Source: Brevibacterium marinum (GTDB taxonomy: Bacteria; Actinomycetota; Actinomycetes; Actinomycetales; Brevibacteriaceae). From it: DNA of 64,000 bases. Shown one piece after another: positions 49,271 through 58,105 of the stretch. The notes beneath the pieces were generated by a model. The model did not search any database and was not told the DNA's origin. It saw only the letters and a program-made list of their open reading frames with translations. The translations under genes were made by a program, and so were the position numbers. The DNA lies in the NCBI RefSeq assembly GCF_011927955.1, contig NZ_JAATJN010000001.1, positions 3,348,001 through 3,412,000 on the forward strand. The letters run 5' to 3'. How positions within the stretch are numbered: the first letter of the stretch is position 1; each line of letters opens with the position of its first letter.

Positions 49271-50209
49271 ATGATTGACAATCGACTCACGATGCTGAGC
49301 ATGATCGCCAGACACAGCACGGTCACGGCCGCCGCCGAGGCTCTGCACTATTCGCCCTCAACGGTCTCCCACCAGGTCAAACAGCTGGCCACGGAGCTCG
49401 GTGTCGCCGTCCTCGAGCAGCACGGACGCAATATCCGGCTGACTCCCGCCGCGCATTCGCTGCTGGGCCATGTCGATGTCATGTCCGCCGAATGGGAGCG
49501 GGCGTTGGCCGACCTCGACGCCTATTCGACGACGGTGACCGGCTCGATCACGCTCAGCGCGTTCTCCACTGCGGCGAGCATTCTGCTGCCGCAGACGATG
49601 CGAGCGCTCAATGAGGAGTTCCCCAACCTGGCCACGCAGACCATCGAGGCCGAGCCCAGCGAGTGCTACGACCTCCTGCTGGCCGGCGACGTCGACCTCG
49701 GCATCGTCGCCGTCACCACGGATACGCCGGCCGGGCCCGACGATCGCTTCGCCCAGCAGTTCCTCATCGACGACCCGCTCGACCTCATGGTCCCCCTCGA
49801 CCACCACCTGGCCGACCGCTCCTCGGTCTCCATCGCCGACGCCAGGGATGAGACGTGGATCCTCGGCCGCCCCGGAACCACATACCACCAGCTGGTCGTC
49901 GCCAACTGCGCGAGCGCCGGCTTCACTCCCCGCATCGGCCACTACGCCAACGACTGGAACACCGGCACCGCCCTCGTCCACGACGGATTCGGCATCTGCG
50001 TCGCCTCCCGCCTCTCCCGTTCACAGGACCTGCACCCGGTGCGGCGCATTCCGCTGACAGGCGAACACGCCCCGACCCGCCACATCGCCGCAGTCACGCG
50101 GGCCGGAGCCCAGGACAGGCGCACGATCCGCTTCGCCCTCGACCTCCTGACCCGTGAGACCCAGATCGTCATGGAACAGCTCGGCAAGGGTCTGGGCGAT
50201 GTTCCGTAG
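49271..50209 (+). CDS. LysR-type transcriptional regulator
   Basis: 312 aa. N-terminal winged HTH (MLSMIARHSTVTAAAEAL, YSPSTVSHQVKQLATELG) and a periplasmic-binding-like effector domain (from about residue 92). Divergent from the MFS/AbgA-like operon, which it most likely activates in response to the transported compound. Confidence 0.93.
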   Translation: MIDNRLTMLSMIARHSTVTAAAEALHYSPSTVSHQVKQLATELGVAVLEQHGRNIRLTPAAHSLLGHVDVMSAEWERALADLDAYSTTVTGSITLSAFSTAASILLPQTMRALNEEFPNLATQTIEAEPSECYDLLLAGDVDLGIVAVTTDTPAGPDDRFAQQFLIDDPLDLMVPLDHHLADRSSVSIADARDETWILGRPGTTYHQLVVANCASAGFTPRIGHYANDWNTGTALVHDGFGICVASRLSRSQDLHPVRRIPLTGEHAPTRHIAAVTRAGAQDRRTIRFALDLLTRETQIVMEQLGKGLGDVP

Positions 50210-50285
50210 ACCGGCGCGAAGCCGCGGAACAGGGCGCGCCCCTGAGCGCGGTCGATGCTCGCGGCCCAGGGCCAGTCGTTCGCTT

Positions 50286-50373
50286 GGTCCCAGGCCGTCC
50301 GATCATTGACCCTAGGCCGCCCACTCATTGACCCCAGGCCGTCCACTCATTGGCCCGAGACCGTCGACTCACA
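50286..50373. repeat. four-unit 22-bp array across the phospholipase D-type gene stop
   Basis: Units start at 50286, 50308, 50330 and 50352, all exactly 22 bp, sharing CC(C/T)AGGCCG(T/C)CC and (A/C)TCATTG. The stop (TCA complement at 50369) recurs at 50347, 50325 and 50303, exactly in register. This is the cleanest example of the pattern in the window. The gap to the convergent lysR gene holds nothing else. Confidence 0.92.
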
Positions 50374-51625
50374 GGAACGAGCGCATGGGTCGCAGCGCGA
50401 ATTCGGCGATCTGCGCCACGGGGTGACGGTCCAGCCAGTCATGCTCGAGGACTCTGCAGTGCTCGGCGTCGCTGAGGAAAGCCTTCTCCATCTCTTCAGC
50501 GAAGTCGGGGTCGATGACCTCGACATTGGTCTCATAGTTGAACGAGAGGGAGAGCCGGTCGATGTTCGCAGTGCCGACCGTTGACCATGTGCCGTCGACC
50601 GTGGCGATCTTCGAGTGGATCATCGCTGCGGTGTAGAGCAGTACGGTGATGTCGGAGCGCAGCATCTGTTCGAAGAATCCCCGTGAGAGATAGTCGCCGA
50701 GGATGTGGTTGGACTCTTGAGGCACCATGACCCGTACATCCACGCCGCGGGCTGCCGCGTCGATAAGTGCCTTGAGCAACTGTTGATCGGGGATGAAGTA
50801 CGGTGTCGTGAGCCAGATGCGGTCCTGTGCTCGTTCGAAGGCGTTGATGTACATGGCTCGAATCGGATAGACCAGCTGGATCGGAAGGTTCGGTGAGACC
50901 CGCAGCTTGGACTCCCAGGCCGTCGGCGCCACCCACGGGATCTGGTCCTCCGAATCGTGGAATTGGTTCCACACCTGGGCCACCGATTGACGCAGACCCC
51001 AGGTACCGGGTCCGGCTGCCTTGAGGTGGGTGTCTCTCCAATGACGCGCGTAGAGCGAGCCGATGTTGAAGCCGCCGACGAACGCGACATCATTGTCGAT
51101 GACGAGGATCTTCGAGTGGTTGAAGCCCGAGTAGCGCAGCGGACCCCTCCAGAACTTCCTGGCCACGGTGGGCACGCGCAGGACGTTGATGCGCTCGTCG
51201 AGCTGGCCGTAGAAGGATCGGGAGATGCTCAGATTGGCGAAGCCGTCGTAGATCAGGTGGATGGCGACACCCCGGGCCGCCGCCGCATTGAAGGCGTCGA
51301 TGAACTGCTGGCCCACCTCGTCGTTCTTCCAGATGAAGGTCTCCATCTGAATCGACTCCGTCGCGGCATCGATCTCGGCGAGCATATCGTCGTAGAGCGT
51401 CGATCCGTCGGTGTAGATGCTCAGCTGGGAGTCTTCGACATCGGTATGGAACGTGCCGGGCCGTGGAGCCTTGCGCTGTTTGCGACCGCGCTTCTGCACC
51501 AGGTCGATCGCCAGCGATACGCCCACCGTGAGCGGGACCGCGCCCGCGACCCCGGCGGCCGCCCACGGGGCTATAGCACGAAGACGGTCGAGGCCCTGTC
51601 GAATATTTCGTGGAGTAGCTCCCAT
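50369..51625 (-). CDS. phospholipase D-like cardiolipin synthase
   Basis: 418 aa. Two HKD motifs: FNHSKILVIDNDVAFVGGFN (core NHSKILVIDNDVAFVGG) and MIHSKIATVDGTWSTVGTAN. One N-terminal membrane helix (about residues 18-42) precedes the first PLD domain. The arrangement fits ClsA/ClsC-like enzymes that form cardiolipin, or a related phospholipid transferase. ATG 51625. Confidence 0.92.
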   Translation of the reverse strand: MGATPRNIRQGLDRLRAIAPWAAAGVAGAVPLTVGVSLAIDLVQKRGRKQRKAPRPGTFHTDVEDSQLSIYTDGSTLYDDMLAEIDAATESIQMETFIWKNDEVGQQFIDAFNAAAARGVAIHLIYDGFANLSISRSFYGQLDERINVLRVPTVARKFWRGPLRYSGFNHSKILVIDNDVAFVGGFNIGSLYARHWRDTHLKAAGPGTWGLRQSVAQVWNQFHDSEDQIPWVAPTAWESKLRVSPNLPIQLVYPIRAMYINAFERAQDRIWLTTPYFIPDQQLLKALIDAAARGVDVRVMVPQESNHILGDYLSRGFFEQMLRSDITVLLYTAAMIHSKIATVDGTWSTVGTANIDRLSLSFNYETNVEVIDPDFAEEMEKAFLSDAEHCRVLEHDWLDRHPVAQIAEFALRPMRSFL

Positions 51626-51694
51626 AACGGTTCAGTGTATCGGCATCGACTGACATGGGCGCTGGTCAATCCCCCAGTACCCGCTGGGGATGCC

Positions 51695-52156
51695 TCAGCG
51701 CAGGTCGATCTCGACTCCACGGTCCTCGACCGGGCGGGCACCGAAGATCCGGCGGTCCGCCTCGGCGATGGGGACATCGTTGATGCTCGCCTCCCGGCGC
51801 GCCATCAGCCCTTCGGGCGTGAACTCCCACAGCTCGTTGCCAAAGCTGCGCCACCACTGATCGTCAGCGTCGTGCCATTCGTATTGGAAGCGAACGGCGA
51901 TCCGGTCATCCGTGAACGACCACAGGCTCTTGCGCAGGGCGTAGTCGAGTTCGCGCTCCCACTTGCGGGTCAGGAATTCGACGATCGCCTCCCGTCCGGT
52001 GAGGAACTCGTCGCGATTGCGCCACACGGAATCCGGGGTGTATGCGAGTGCGACCTTCTGCGGGTCGCGCGTGTTCCACGCATCCTCGGCGCCCTGGACC
52101 TTCTGAGCTGCGGTCTCGGCGGTGAAGGGAGGGACGGGTGGACGGGTCTCTGGCAT
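51695..52156 (-). CDS. DUF1348 (NTF2-like) protein
   Basis: 153 aa. [46 protein letters not shown] and [24 protein letters not shown] (cores such as [14 protein letters not shown]) define DUF1348, a SnoaL/NTF2-like fold of unknown activity. I place the start at ATG 52156 with AGAGGA 7 bp upstream rather than at earlier Mets. Possible monocistronic. Confidence 0.87.
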   Translation of the reverse strand: MPETRPPVPPFTAETAAQKVQGAEDAWNTRDPQKVALAYTPDSVWRNRDEFLTGREAIVEFLTRKWERELDYALRKSLWSFTDDRIAVRFQYEWHDADDQWWRSFGNELWEFTPEGLMARREASINDVPIAEADRRIFGARPVEDRGVEIDLR

Positions 52157-52319
52157 GGCGAGTCCTCTCATGCTGGCAGTTGCGGTGGACATCAGCATAT
52201 GCCCGGTCGAGGCGAATGCCAGGCAGTGTCCGACATCACTTCAAATTTGTAGTTTACTCTTCAATTACACGATAGACTATAGCTGTACTTGAAACCTCCC
52301 TGAACAACTGGAAGTGATA

Positions 52320-53231
52320 ATGACACAGCAGCAGATGCCTCAGACGACCTACGGGGGCCCATGGGTTCCGACGCAGCAGCACGCCGGGCAGAAATCGTTC
52401 ATCGCAACATGGCTCCTCTCGTGGCTCTTGGGCGGTCTGGGAATCGACCGCTTCTACCTGGGCAAGATCGGCACTGGATTCCTCAAGCTCATCACCCTCG
52501 GCGGTTTCGGCATCTGGACCCTCGTGGACCTCATCCTCACCCTGTCCGGAGCGCAGAAGGACAAGCGGGGCATGCCGCTGGCCGGTTACCAGCAGCACAA
52601 GAAGCTTGCGTGGATCGTCACCGGCGCCGTGATCGCCTTGGGCATCCTCGTCGGCGCGTTCTCGCCGAAGCCGACGGCAGGCACCCAGATCGCCGATCCT
52701 GCTCCGAGCGTCGAGGCCGAACCCGCGGCTGTCGAGGAGCCCATCGAAGAGGCCGTTGCCGAACAGACTCCGGAGGAGGAGCCGGCGAAGGAAGCTCCAG
52801 TCGCCGATGAGCCGACGGAAGAGCCCGCGGCCGTGGAGCCGGTCGAAGAGGAGCCTGTTGAAGAGGAGCCCGTCGAGGCCCCCGCCGAGGAAGAAGCTCC
52901 CGTCGTCGAGGAGGAGCCCAGCGTTCCGGCAGAGTACTCGTCCGCGCTGACTAAGGCGCAGTCGTACTCGGACATGATGCACATGAGCAAGGCCGGCCTG
53001 TACGACCAGCTGACGAGCGAATACGGGGAGCAGTTCTCCGCCGAGGCGGCACAATACGGAATCGACAATGTCGACGCCGACTGGAATCAGAACGCGCTGG
53101 AGAAGGCACGGTCGTACCAAGACACCATGGCGATGTCGCCGGATGCGATCCATGACCAGTTGACCAGTGAGTACGGCGAGCAGTTCACATCGTCACAGGC
53201 CGACTACGCGATCGAACACCTCAACGGCTGA
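52320..53231 (+). CDS. TM2-domain protein with two C-terminal Ltp repeats
   Basis: 303 aa. The N-terminal TM2 domain (about residues 25-75) has the SWLLGGLGIDRFYLGKIGTG signature (core GGLGIDRFYLGK), then a third hydrophobic stretch. An acidic Glu/Pro/Val linker (about residues 115-205; repeated EEPVE) follows. The C-terminus has two ~45-residue Ltp-type repeats: ALTKAQSYSDMMHMSKAGLY with QLTSEYGEQFSAEAAQYGID, and ALEKARSYQDTMAMSPDAIH with QLTSEYGEQFTSSQADYAIE. Ltp repeats are known from surface lipoproteins, including a phage superinfection-exclusion factor. ATG 52320 with GGAAGTG upstream and an AT-rich promoter (GACTATAGC near 52275). Confidence 0.88.
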   Translation: MTQQQMPQTTYGGPWVPTQQHAGQKSFIATWLLSWLLGGLGIDRFYLGKIGTGFLKLITLGGFGIWTLVDLILTLSGAQKDKRGMPLAGYQQHKKLAWIVTGAVIALGILVGAFSPKPTAGTQIADPAPSVEAEPAAVEEPIEEAVAEQTPEEEPAKEAPVADEPTEEPAAVEPVEEEPVEEEPVEAPAEEEAPVVEEEPSVPAEYSSALTKAQSYSDMMHMSKAGLYDQLTSEYGEQFSAEAAQYGIDNVDADWNQNALEKARSYQDTMAMSPDAIHDQLTSEYGEQFTSSQADYAIEHLNG

Positions 53232-53269
53232 TCGCCTCGTCCGGCACTTCGGTCGGAGAACACAGCACT

Positions 53270-53304
53270 GCGGCGCCCCAACCCACGAAGGGTTGGGGCG
53301 CCGC
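53270..53304 (+). terminator. strong hairpin terminator
   Basis: Perfect 15-bp arms GCGGCGCCCCAACCC (53270-53284) and GGGTTGGGGCGCCGC (53290-53304) with a 5-base loop, 38 bp after the TM2-Ltp stop and before the convergent small gene. It can work on both strands. Confidence 0.85.
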
Positions 53305-53342
53305 AAGCTCTTATGCTCCGATGGTCGATCGGAGCCACACAG

Positions 53343-53486
53343 TCAGGTGAAGATGCTCACTCCACCCGGTCCGACCAGGCAGCCGACGACGATGAGCACG
53401 ACGCCCCAGAGGATCTGCTTGCGGAAGATGGTGAAGATGCCCGAAATGACGAGCAGAGCTGCGATGATCCAGAGGATGACAGCCAT
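53343..53486 (-). CDS. GPGG-motif small membrane protein
   Basis: 47 aa: a first helix (MAVILWIIAALLVISGIFTI), a basic turn (FRKQI) and a second helix ending in the family motif GPGGVSIFT. Proteins of this size with a C-terminal GPGG motif are widespread in actinobacteria; function unknown. AGGTGAGG lies just before ATG 53486. It is followed by a bidirectional terminator and may share a transcript with the anchored protein upstream (83 bp). Confidence 0.82.
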   Translation of the reverse strand: MAVILWIIAALLVISGIFTIFRKQILWGVVLIVVGCLVGPGGVSIFT

Positions 53487-53569
53487 TATCCTCACCTTTC
53501 GTTGATTGTTTCATTCGGGATGGTGATTCGCCGACAGGGTGATGAGCCTGCCGACGTGTGGAGATGTCC

Positions 53570-54691
53570 TCAGTGCCGCGGTGGGTTCGGGTCGTCGAAG
53601 CGCTGGTCCCCGGCGGCCCGTGGGTCGTAGCTGCGATCGGTGAGGCGGGGGTCGCCTTCCTGTGCCTGAGGGGCACCACGATCATCGACGACCGGACGAT
53701 CGCGCTGATCGGCGGGCTCACGACGCCCTCCGTCATCCGCGGTTCGCGGCTCTCGGTCGGCGGCCGGACCCTGATCGGAGACAGGCTGGCCGTCGCCGAC
53801 AGGACGCTGCTCGGAAACCGAAGGCTGCTCGCCAACACGACGCTGCTCGGAAACTGGGCGCTGCTCGGAAACCCGTGGGTCGTCCGCGGCCGGACGCCCC
53901 TCGGCTGCAGGGCGACCGTCGTCGACCGGAGGTTGGTCCGCGACCCGAGGATCGTGTCCGTCCCGGCGTTCGTCCGCAACGGGGCGATCGTCATTCGCGA
54001 CCCGTCCGTCGCCGGCCACGGGCTGCCCATCATTCGCTACCGCACGAGGGTCGTTCGAAACGGGCCGCCCGTCATTCGCGACCGGCCGGCCATCCTCGAC
54101 CGGCCGGCCATCGTCGACGGGGCGCCCGTTGGCATCGTGACGTCCGTCGGCAACCCGATCGGCCTCTGGGCCTGCACCGGCTCCCGCGCCGGCAGCCGTT
54201 CCGGCTCCCGCACCAGCTGCCGTTCCGGCTCCTGCGCCCGCTCCTGCACCGGCTGCCGTTCCGGCACCTGCGTCCGCGTCTTCGGCGACCGGACGACGAT
54301 TTCCGTGTGCGTCCACATCGGGATCGAGTTCTTCGGCGTGCTTCATCTTGCGCTCGTGCTCGGCGCGCTCTTCCTGCGCCAGACGATCACGCTCGGCGGC
54401 GTCGGCGTCCAGCTTCTCCGCCTCGGCGGTCCTGCGCTTGGCCTCTGCGGCCTGCACCTCGGCGTCGGCGTCGGCCTTCTTCGCTTCGGCCTTGCGACGC
54501 TCGGCGTCCGCTTCCCGAGCATGGACCTCAGGTTCGGACTCGGCGGTTTCCTGACGGATCCGGGCTGCTTCCTGGCGCTGGTGTTCGCGCTTCTTGGCGG
54601 CAGCCTTGCGACTGACTGCGATGATGATGCCGACGACAATCAGAACTACGACGATTGCTACGACTATCCAGATGATAGTTGTTGTATTCAT
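53570..54691 (-). CDS. membrane-anchored protein with coiled coil and long repeat tail
   Basis: 373 aa, not a known family. Residues 5-28 are one membrane helix (IIWIVVAIVVVLIVVGIII), followed by a basic stretch (SRKAAAKKREHQR). A Lys/Glu/Ala coiled coil spans about residues 30-125. Next come a Gly/Ala block (GAGTAAGAGAGAG) and a long hydrophilic repeat region of variants of DGRPV(A/E/D)(N/D) and SEQRPV. The long antisense frame on the plus strand is a composition artefact. ATG 54691 has GGAGAG 8 bp upstream. The first third resembles the cytoplasmic DUF6779/YtxH-like anchored helices only in general form. Confidence 0.75.
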   Translation of the reverse strand: MNTTTIIWIVVAIVVVLIVVGIIIAVSRKAAAKKREHQRQEAARIRQETAESEPEVHAREADAERRKAEAKKADADAEVQAAEAKRRTAEAEKLDADAAERDRLAQEERAEHERKMKHAEELDPDVDAHGNRRPVAEDADAGAGTAAGAGAGAGAGTAAGAGAGTAAGAGAGAGPEADRVADGRHDANGRPVDDGRPVEDGRPVANDGRPVSNDPRAVANDGQPVAGDGRVANDDRPVADERRDGHDPRVADQPPVDDGRPAAEGRPAADDPRVSEQRPVSEQRRVGEQPSVSEQRPVGDGQPVSDQGPAADREPRTADDGGRREPADQRDRPVVDDRGAPQAQEGDPRLTDRSYDPRAAGDQRFDDPNPPRH

Positions 54692-54877
54692 GTGTTCTCT
54701 CCTTGCTGTCTGTTCGGTTCTCATTGATCATTTGGATCCGATCAACAGGGTGACTTCATAGTTGCACGGCGTTTCCCGCCTGACAAGCGTCTGCAGAGCA
54801 GCGGTTTCGGCGTGTCGAACTGGTTGGGGCCTTTCGTCGTCTTTTGTTGTTGCTTGCGCCCCTCTATCATTGGCGGC

Positions 54878-55597
54878 ATGCGCGAGACAGACCCTGCAGC
54901 GTCCGCGGCGACACGCTCGACCGCCGCGGCAGCGATCTGTTGGATCGTGGCCGCCGTGGTCTATCTCCTGGCCGAGACTCTCACTGCGTCTGCATTCCCG
55001 GGCTATTCCTATGCGATGAATTACATCAGCGACCTCGGTGTGCCCGATGTCGAGATGCTCGGCAATCGCCCCGTCGACTCACCGCTGCACATGGTCATCA
55101 ACATCGCCTTCGTCGCCCAGGGACTGCTGTTCGCCGCCGCAGCCGTGTGCTTCACGCGGTGTCCGGCACTGCCTCTGCGGTTGCCGATCATCGTCGTCGG
55201 CCTTGTCCATGCGCTGGGAATGGTGATCATCGCCGTGGTCAACGGCGGCCAGCACAACAATGAGCTCGGCCTCGGCTGGGTCCACCTCCTCGGCGCGCTC
55301 TTCGCGTTCTTCGGTGGGCACGCCACCGCGATCTGCATCGGCATCTCGCTCCTGATGCAGCGGTCCGGGCAGCCGATCGCAGCCATCAGCATCGCGATCG
55401 GTCTCATCGGCGTCCTCGGCATCGTCATGCTCCAAGTCGACGTCCGAGCCATCCCGGGGATGCTCTTGCCCGATGGTGTCTGGGAGCGCATCGGCATGTA
55501 CGCGGTCGTGGCGTGGGAGTTGCTCTTCGGCGCCTTTCTGCTTGCTCGGCGCTCTCGGAAGGCCCTGTCGAAGAGTCCGGCTGCGGCCTTAGACTGA
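54878..55597 (+). CDS. DUF998 family membrane protein
   Basis: 239 aa with about six TMS. The DUF998 signature NYISDLGVPDVE follows the first helix (YLLAETLTASAFPGYSYAM). Function unknown in the family. I start at ATG 54878; an upstream frame to 54812 lacks a ribosome site. Seemingly monocistronic, 119 bp before the Mph-like gene. Confidence 0.86.
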   Translation: MRETDPAASAATRSTAAAAICWIVAAVVYLLAETLTASAFPGYSYAMNYISDLGVPDVEMLGNRPVDSPLHMVINIAFVAQGLLFAAAAVCFTRCPALPLRLPIIVVGLVHALGMVIIAVVNGGQHNNELGLGWVHLLGALFAFFGGHATAICIGISLLMQRSGQPIAAISIAIGLIGVLGIVMLQVDVRAIPGMLLPDGVWERIGMYAVVAWELLFGAFLLARRSRKALSKSPAAALD

Positions 55598-55716
55598 GGC
55601 ACACCGGCAATGACGGTTCGGAGTCGAACACAAGGTCGACCACATGCCTGCCGTTCGTGGCATGGGGATGGACCGACCGACCCCGCATTGCCGTGAACGT
55701 GAGGAAGGCTGGCCAG

Positions 55717-56616
55717 ATGCAGATCGACAGTTCGGTGACCACGACCATCCGCGAGCTTGCGCAGTCCCATGGTCTCGACGTCGTTCCCGAGACCATCCGA
55801 GTCAATGAACTCGGCCTCGATTTCCAAGTCGCCATCGCCGAGGCGGTCGACGGTCGGTCCTGGGTGCTGAGGATCCTCCGTCGCCCGGATGTCACCGACC
55901 GCGCCGCCGTCGAGGGACGTTTTCTACACGCGATCGCCCCGCATCTGAGTGTTGAGGTCCCCGATTGGCGCATCCACGCCGAGGACCTCATCGCCTACCC
56001 GCTTCTGCCCGGTGAGCCGGGCCTGACCATCGACGATCAGGGTCGGCCGCAGTGGCACTTCGACGTCGAGTCTGCCGAGTATGCCCGGTCGCTCGGAGAT
56101 TTCCTCGCCGAGCTCCACACCGTCGACCCTGCTGCCGTTCGCCACTCGGGCATTGCTGAGCACTCCCCCGCCGAGGTGAGACAGCGCAAGCGCGATGACA
56201 TCGCACGCGTCGTGGCCGAGTTCGATGTGGCCCGGAGCCTGCGTGAGCGGTGGGCTGCGTGGCTCGATGACGACACCTTCTGGCCCACCTTCACGACGGT
56301 CACCCATGGTGAGGTGTATCCAGCACATCAGCTCATGGACGGTGCCAAGAATCTCAGCATCCTCGACTGGACGACGGCTGCCATCGGCGATCCGGCACGC
56401 GATTTCATGTTCCACCACTCCAGCGTCTCTGCGCAGGCCTTCGACGCAACGATCAGACGCTATGTGGACAAGGGCGGCAGAGTCTGGCCGAAATTCGCCG
56501 AGCACTGCGGTGAACTCTTCTCCACCTCGCCGGTGGAATTGGGGCTCTACGCGCTGCAGACCGGCGATGACGAGCACCTGGACGCGGCGAGGGCACAGCT
56601 CAATCCCAACGATTGA
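55717..56616 (+). CDS. macrolide 2'-phosphotransferase homologue (Mph family)
   Basis: 299 aa, the usual Mph length, and colinear with MphA. RVNELGLDFQVAIAEA and GRSWVLRILRRPDV match the N-lobe; WRIHAEDLIAYPLLPGEPG and LSILDWTTAAIGDPARDFMFH match the hinge and metal-binding loop; ALQTGDDEHLDAARAQL matches the C-terminus. The catalytic loop reads THGEVYPAHQL, so the canonical HGD base is HGE here. Members use GTP to phosphorylate macrolides at the 2'-OH. Chromosomal location beside a flavoprotein suggests an intrinsic gene. ATG 55717 with GAGGAAGG upstream. Confidence 0.9.
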   Translation: MQIDSSVTTTIRELAQSHGLDVVPETIRVNELGLDFQVAIAEAVDGRSWVLRILRRPDVTDRAAVEGRFLHAIAPHLSVEVPDWRIHAEDLIAYPLLPGEPGLTIDDQGRPQWHFDVESAEYARSLGDFLAELHTVDPAAVRHSGIAEHSPAEVRQRKRDDIARVVAEFDVARSLRERWAAWLDDDTFWPTFTTVTHGEVYPAHQLMDGAKNLSILDWTTAAIGDPARDFMFHHSSVSAQAFDATIRRYVDKGGRVWPKFAEHCGELFSTSPVELGLYALQTGDDEHLDAARAQLNPND

Positions 56617-56634
56617 AGGAAGCGCAGGTTTGAT

Positions 56635-58083
56635 ATGAGTACCGACAACTACGACACCCCTGAGGTCGTGACGACCGATGTCATCGTCATCGGCGGCGGC
56701 CCCGTCGGTGAGAATGCGGCCCAATACGCAACCGAAGACTCGCAGCTCGAAGCGGTCATCATCGAGGAGGAGCTGCTGGGTGGTGAATGCTCGTATTATG
56801 CGTGCATCCCGTCCAAGACGATGCTGCGACCCGTCGAGACCGCGCACGCTACACAGCACCTGGACGGCCTCGACGGGGCACGGATCGAGACCGAAGCGCT
56901 TCTGAACAGACGTGATGAGTGGGTTTCCCATTACGATGACACGGGCCAAGTCGACTGGGCGCAAGGAGCCGGACTGCGAGTCGAACGCGGGCATGCGCAG
57001 CTGGTCGGCGAACGTCGGGTCCTGATCAGCGAACCGAAGCCAGTGATCGTCGAAGCTCGGCATGCCGTCGTCATTGCCACGGGATCTCAGCCGGTCGTAC
57101 CGTCGACGTTCGTCGACGTCGCACCCTGGCTGTCCCGCGACGTCACCGGCGTGCGGGATGTGCCCGAGACCTTGGTGATCGTCGGTGGCGGTGTGGTCGC
57201 GGTGGAGGCAGCGACCTGGATGGCGGCGCTCGGTACGCGCGTGCGGATGCTCGTGCGCGGGGACGGTCTTCTGGCCGGTCAGGAGCCGTTCGCGGGTCGG
57301 CATGTTGCCGAGGCGCTCGAGAACGCGGGAGTCCGAGTCGATCTCGAGACCTCGGTGGAAGCCTGTTACCGTCCGGGAGCCAAGGACACTGGGCTCGGCA
57401 GGATCCACGGCGGACAAGTCACGGTGCAGACGCTCGGTCGCGATGGCGAGTCCACTGTCACTGCCGATGAGATCCTCGTGGCGACAGGACGAACGTCTCG
57501 GCTCAACGATCTCGGACTCGAGAACCTGGGTCTCACCGAGACGGACATCGCCGCGGGAGGCCTGCCCGATTGGCTGCATGCCGTCGGCGATGCCAGCGGC
57601 GAGGTGCCGCTGACGCACTGGGGCAAGTATCGTGCCCGAGTCATCGGGGCGCAGATCCGAGCCGGCGCCACCGGCGAGCCGTCCGAATCCGTCCCGGAGA
57701 ACGTACCGACACCGCAGGTCGTCTACAGCGATCCTCAGGTCGCGGCCGTGGGATTGACGGAGGCCGAGGCCCGCGAGGATGGCCACGCGGTGGAGGTCTC
57801 CCAGTTGCCGTTCAACAGCAGCGCCGGAACGTCGCTCCTGCGCGATGACGCCGAGGGCACGGCACAGATCGTGGTCGACGCTCGTTCCGGTCTGCTCCTC
57901 GGAGCCACGTTCGTCGGCCCGGAGGCCGGCGAGCTGATCCATCCGGCGACGGTCGCGATCGTCGGGAGCCTGCCCGTCGACGTCCTGCGCCACGCGGTCC
58001 CGAGCTTCCCCTCGTCATCGGAACTGTGGCTGCCGCTGTTGGAGGGGCTGCCTCGGAGGCTGCGGCTGGCTCGCGGCGCGTGA
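56635..58083 (+). CDS. FAD/NAD(P)-dependent disulfide oxidoreductase (class I, MerA/Lpd-like)
   Basis: 482 aa. FAD motif VIVIGGGPVGENAAQYA, redox-active pair GGECSYYACIPSKTML (Cys52, Cys57), NAD motif VIVGGGVVAVEAATWMAALG (core GGGVVAVEAA), second FAD motif HAVGDASG, and a C-terminal dimerisation domain. The usual HPTxSE catalytic end is changed to HAVPSFPSSSE. It belongs with MerA/dihydrolipoamide-dehydrogenase-like proteins of unassigned substrate. It starts 18 bp after the Mph stop, so the two are likely co-transcribed. Confidence 0.9.
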   Translation: MSTDNYDTPEVVTTDVIVIGGGPVGENAAQYATEDSQLEAVIIEEELLGGECSYYACIPSKTMLRPVETAHATQHLDGLDGARIETEALLNRRDEWVSHYDDTGQVDWAQGAGLRVERGHAQLVGERRVLISEPKPVIVEARHAVVIATGSQPVVPSTFVDVAPWLSRDVTGVRDVPETLVIVGGGVVAVEAATWMAALGTRVRMLVRGDGLLAGQEPFAGRHVAEALENAGVRVDLETSVEACYRPGAKDTGLGRIHGGQVTVQTLGRDGESTVTADEILVATGRTSRLNDLGLENLGLTETDIAAGGLPDWLHAVGDASGEVPLTHWGKYRARVIGAQIRAGATGEPSESVPENVPTPQVVYSDPQVAAVGLTEAEAREDGHAVEVSQLPFNSSAGTSLLRDDAEGTAQIVVDARSGLLLGATFVGPEAGELIHPATVAIVGSLPVDVLRHAVPSFPSSSELWLPLLEGLPRRLRLARGA

Positions 58084-58105
58084 CGACGCCGGTCTCCGGG
58101 ACGGG

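Noticed and set aside
53558..54727. 389-codon plus-strand frame opposite the anchored repeat protein
   Set aside because: The minus frame begins with a ribosome site, ATG and membrane helix; the plus frame is repeat antisense with no initiation signal.
55924..57993. 689-codon minus-strand frame opposite the Mph and flavoprotein genes
   Set aside because: Antisense shadow of two well-supported genes.
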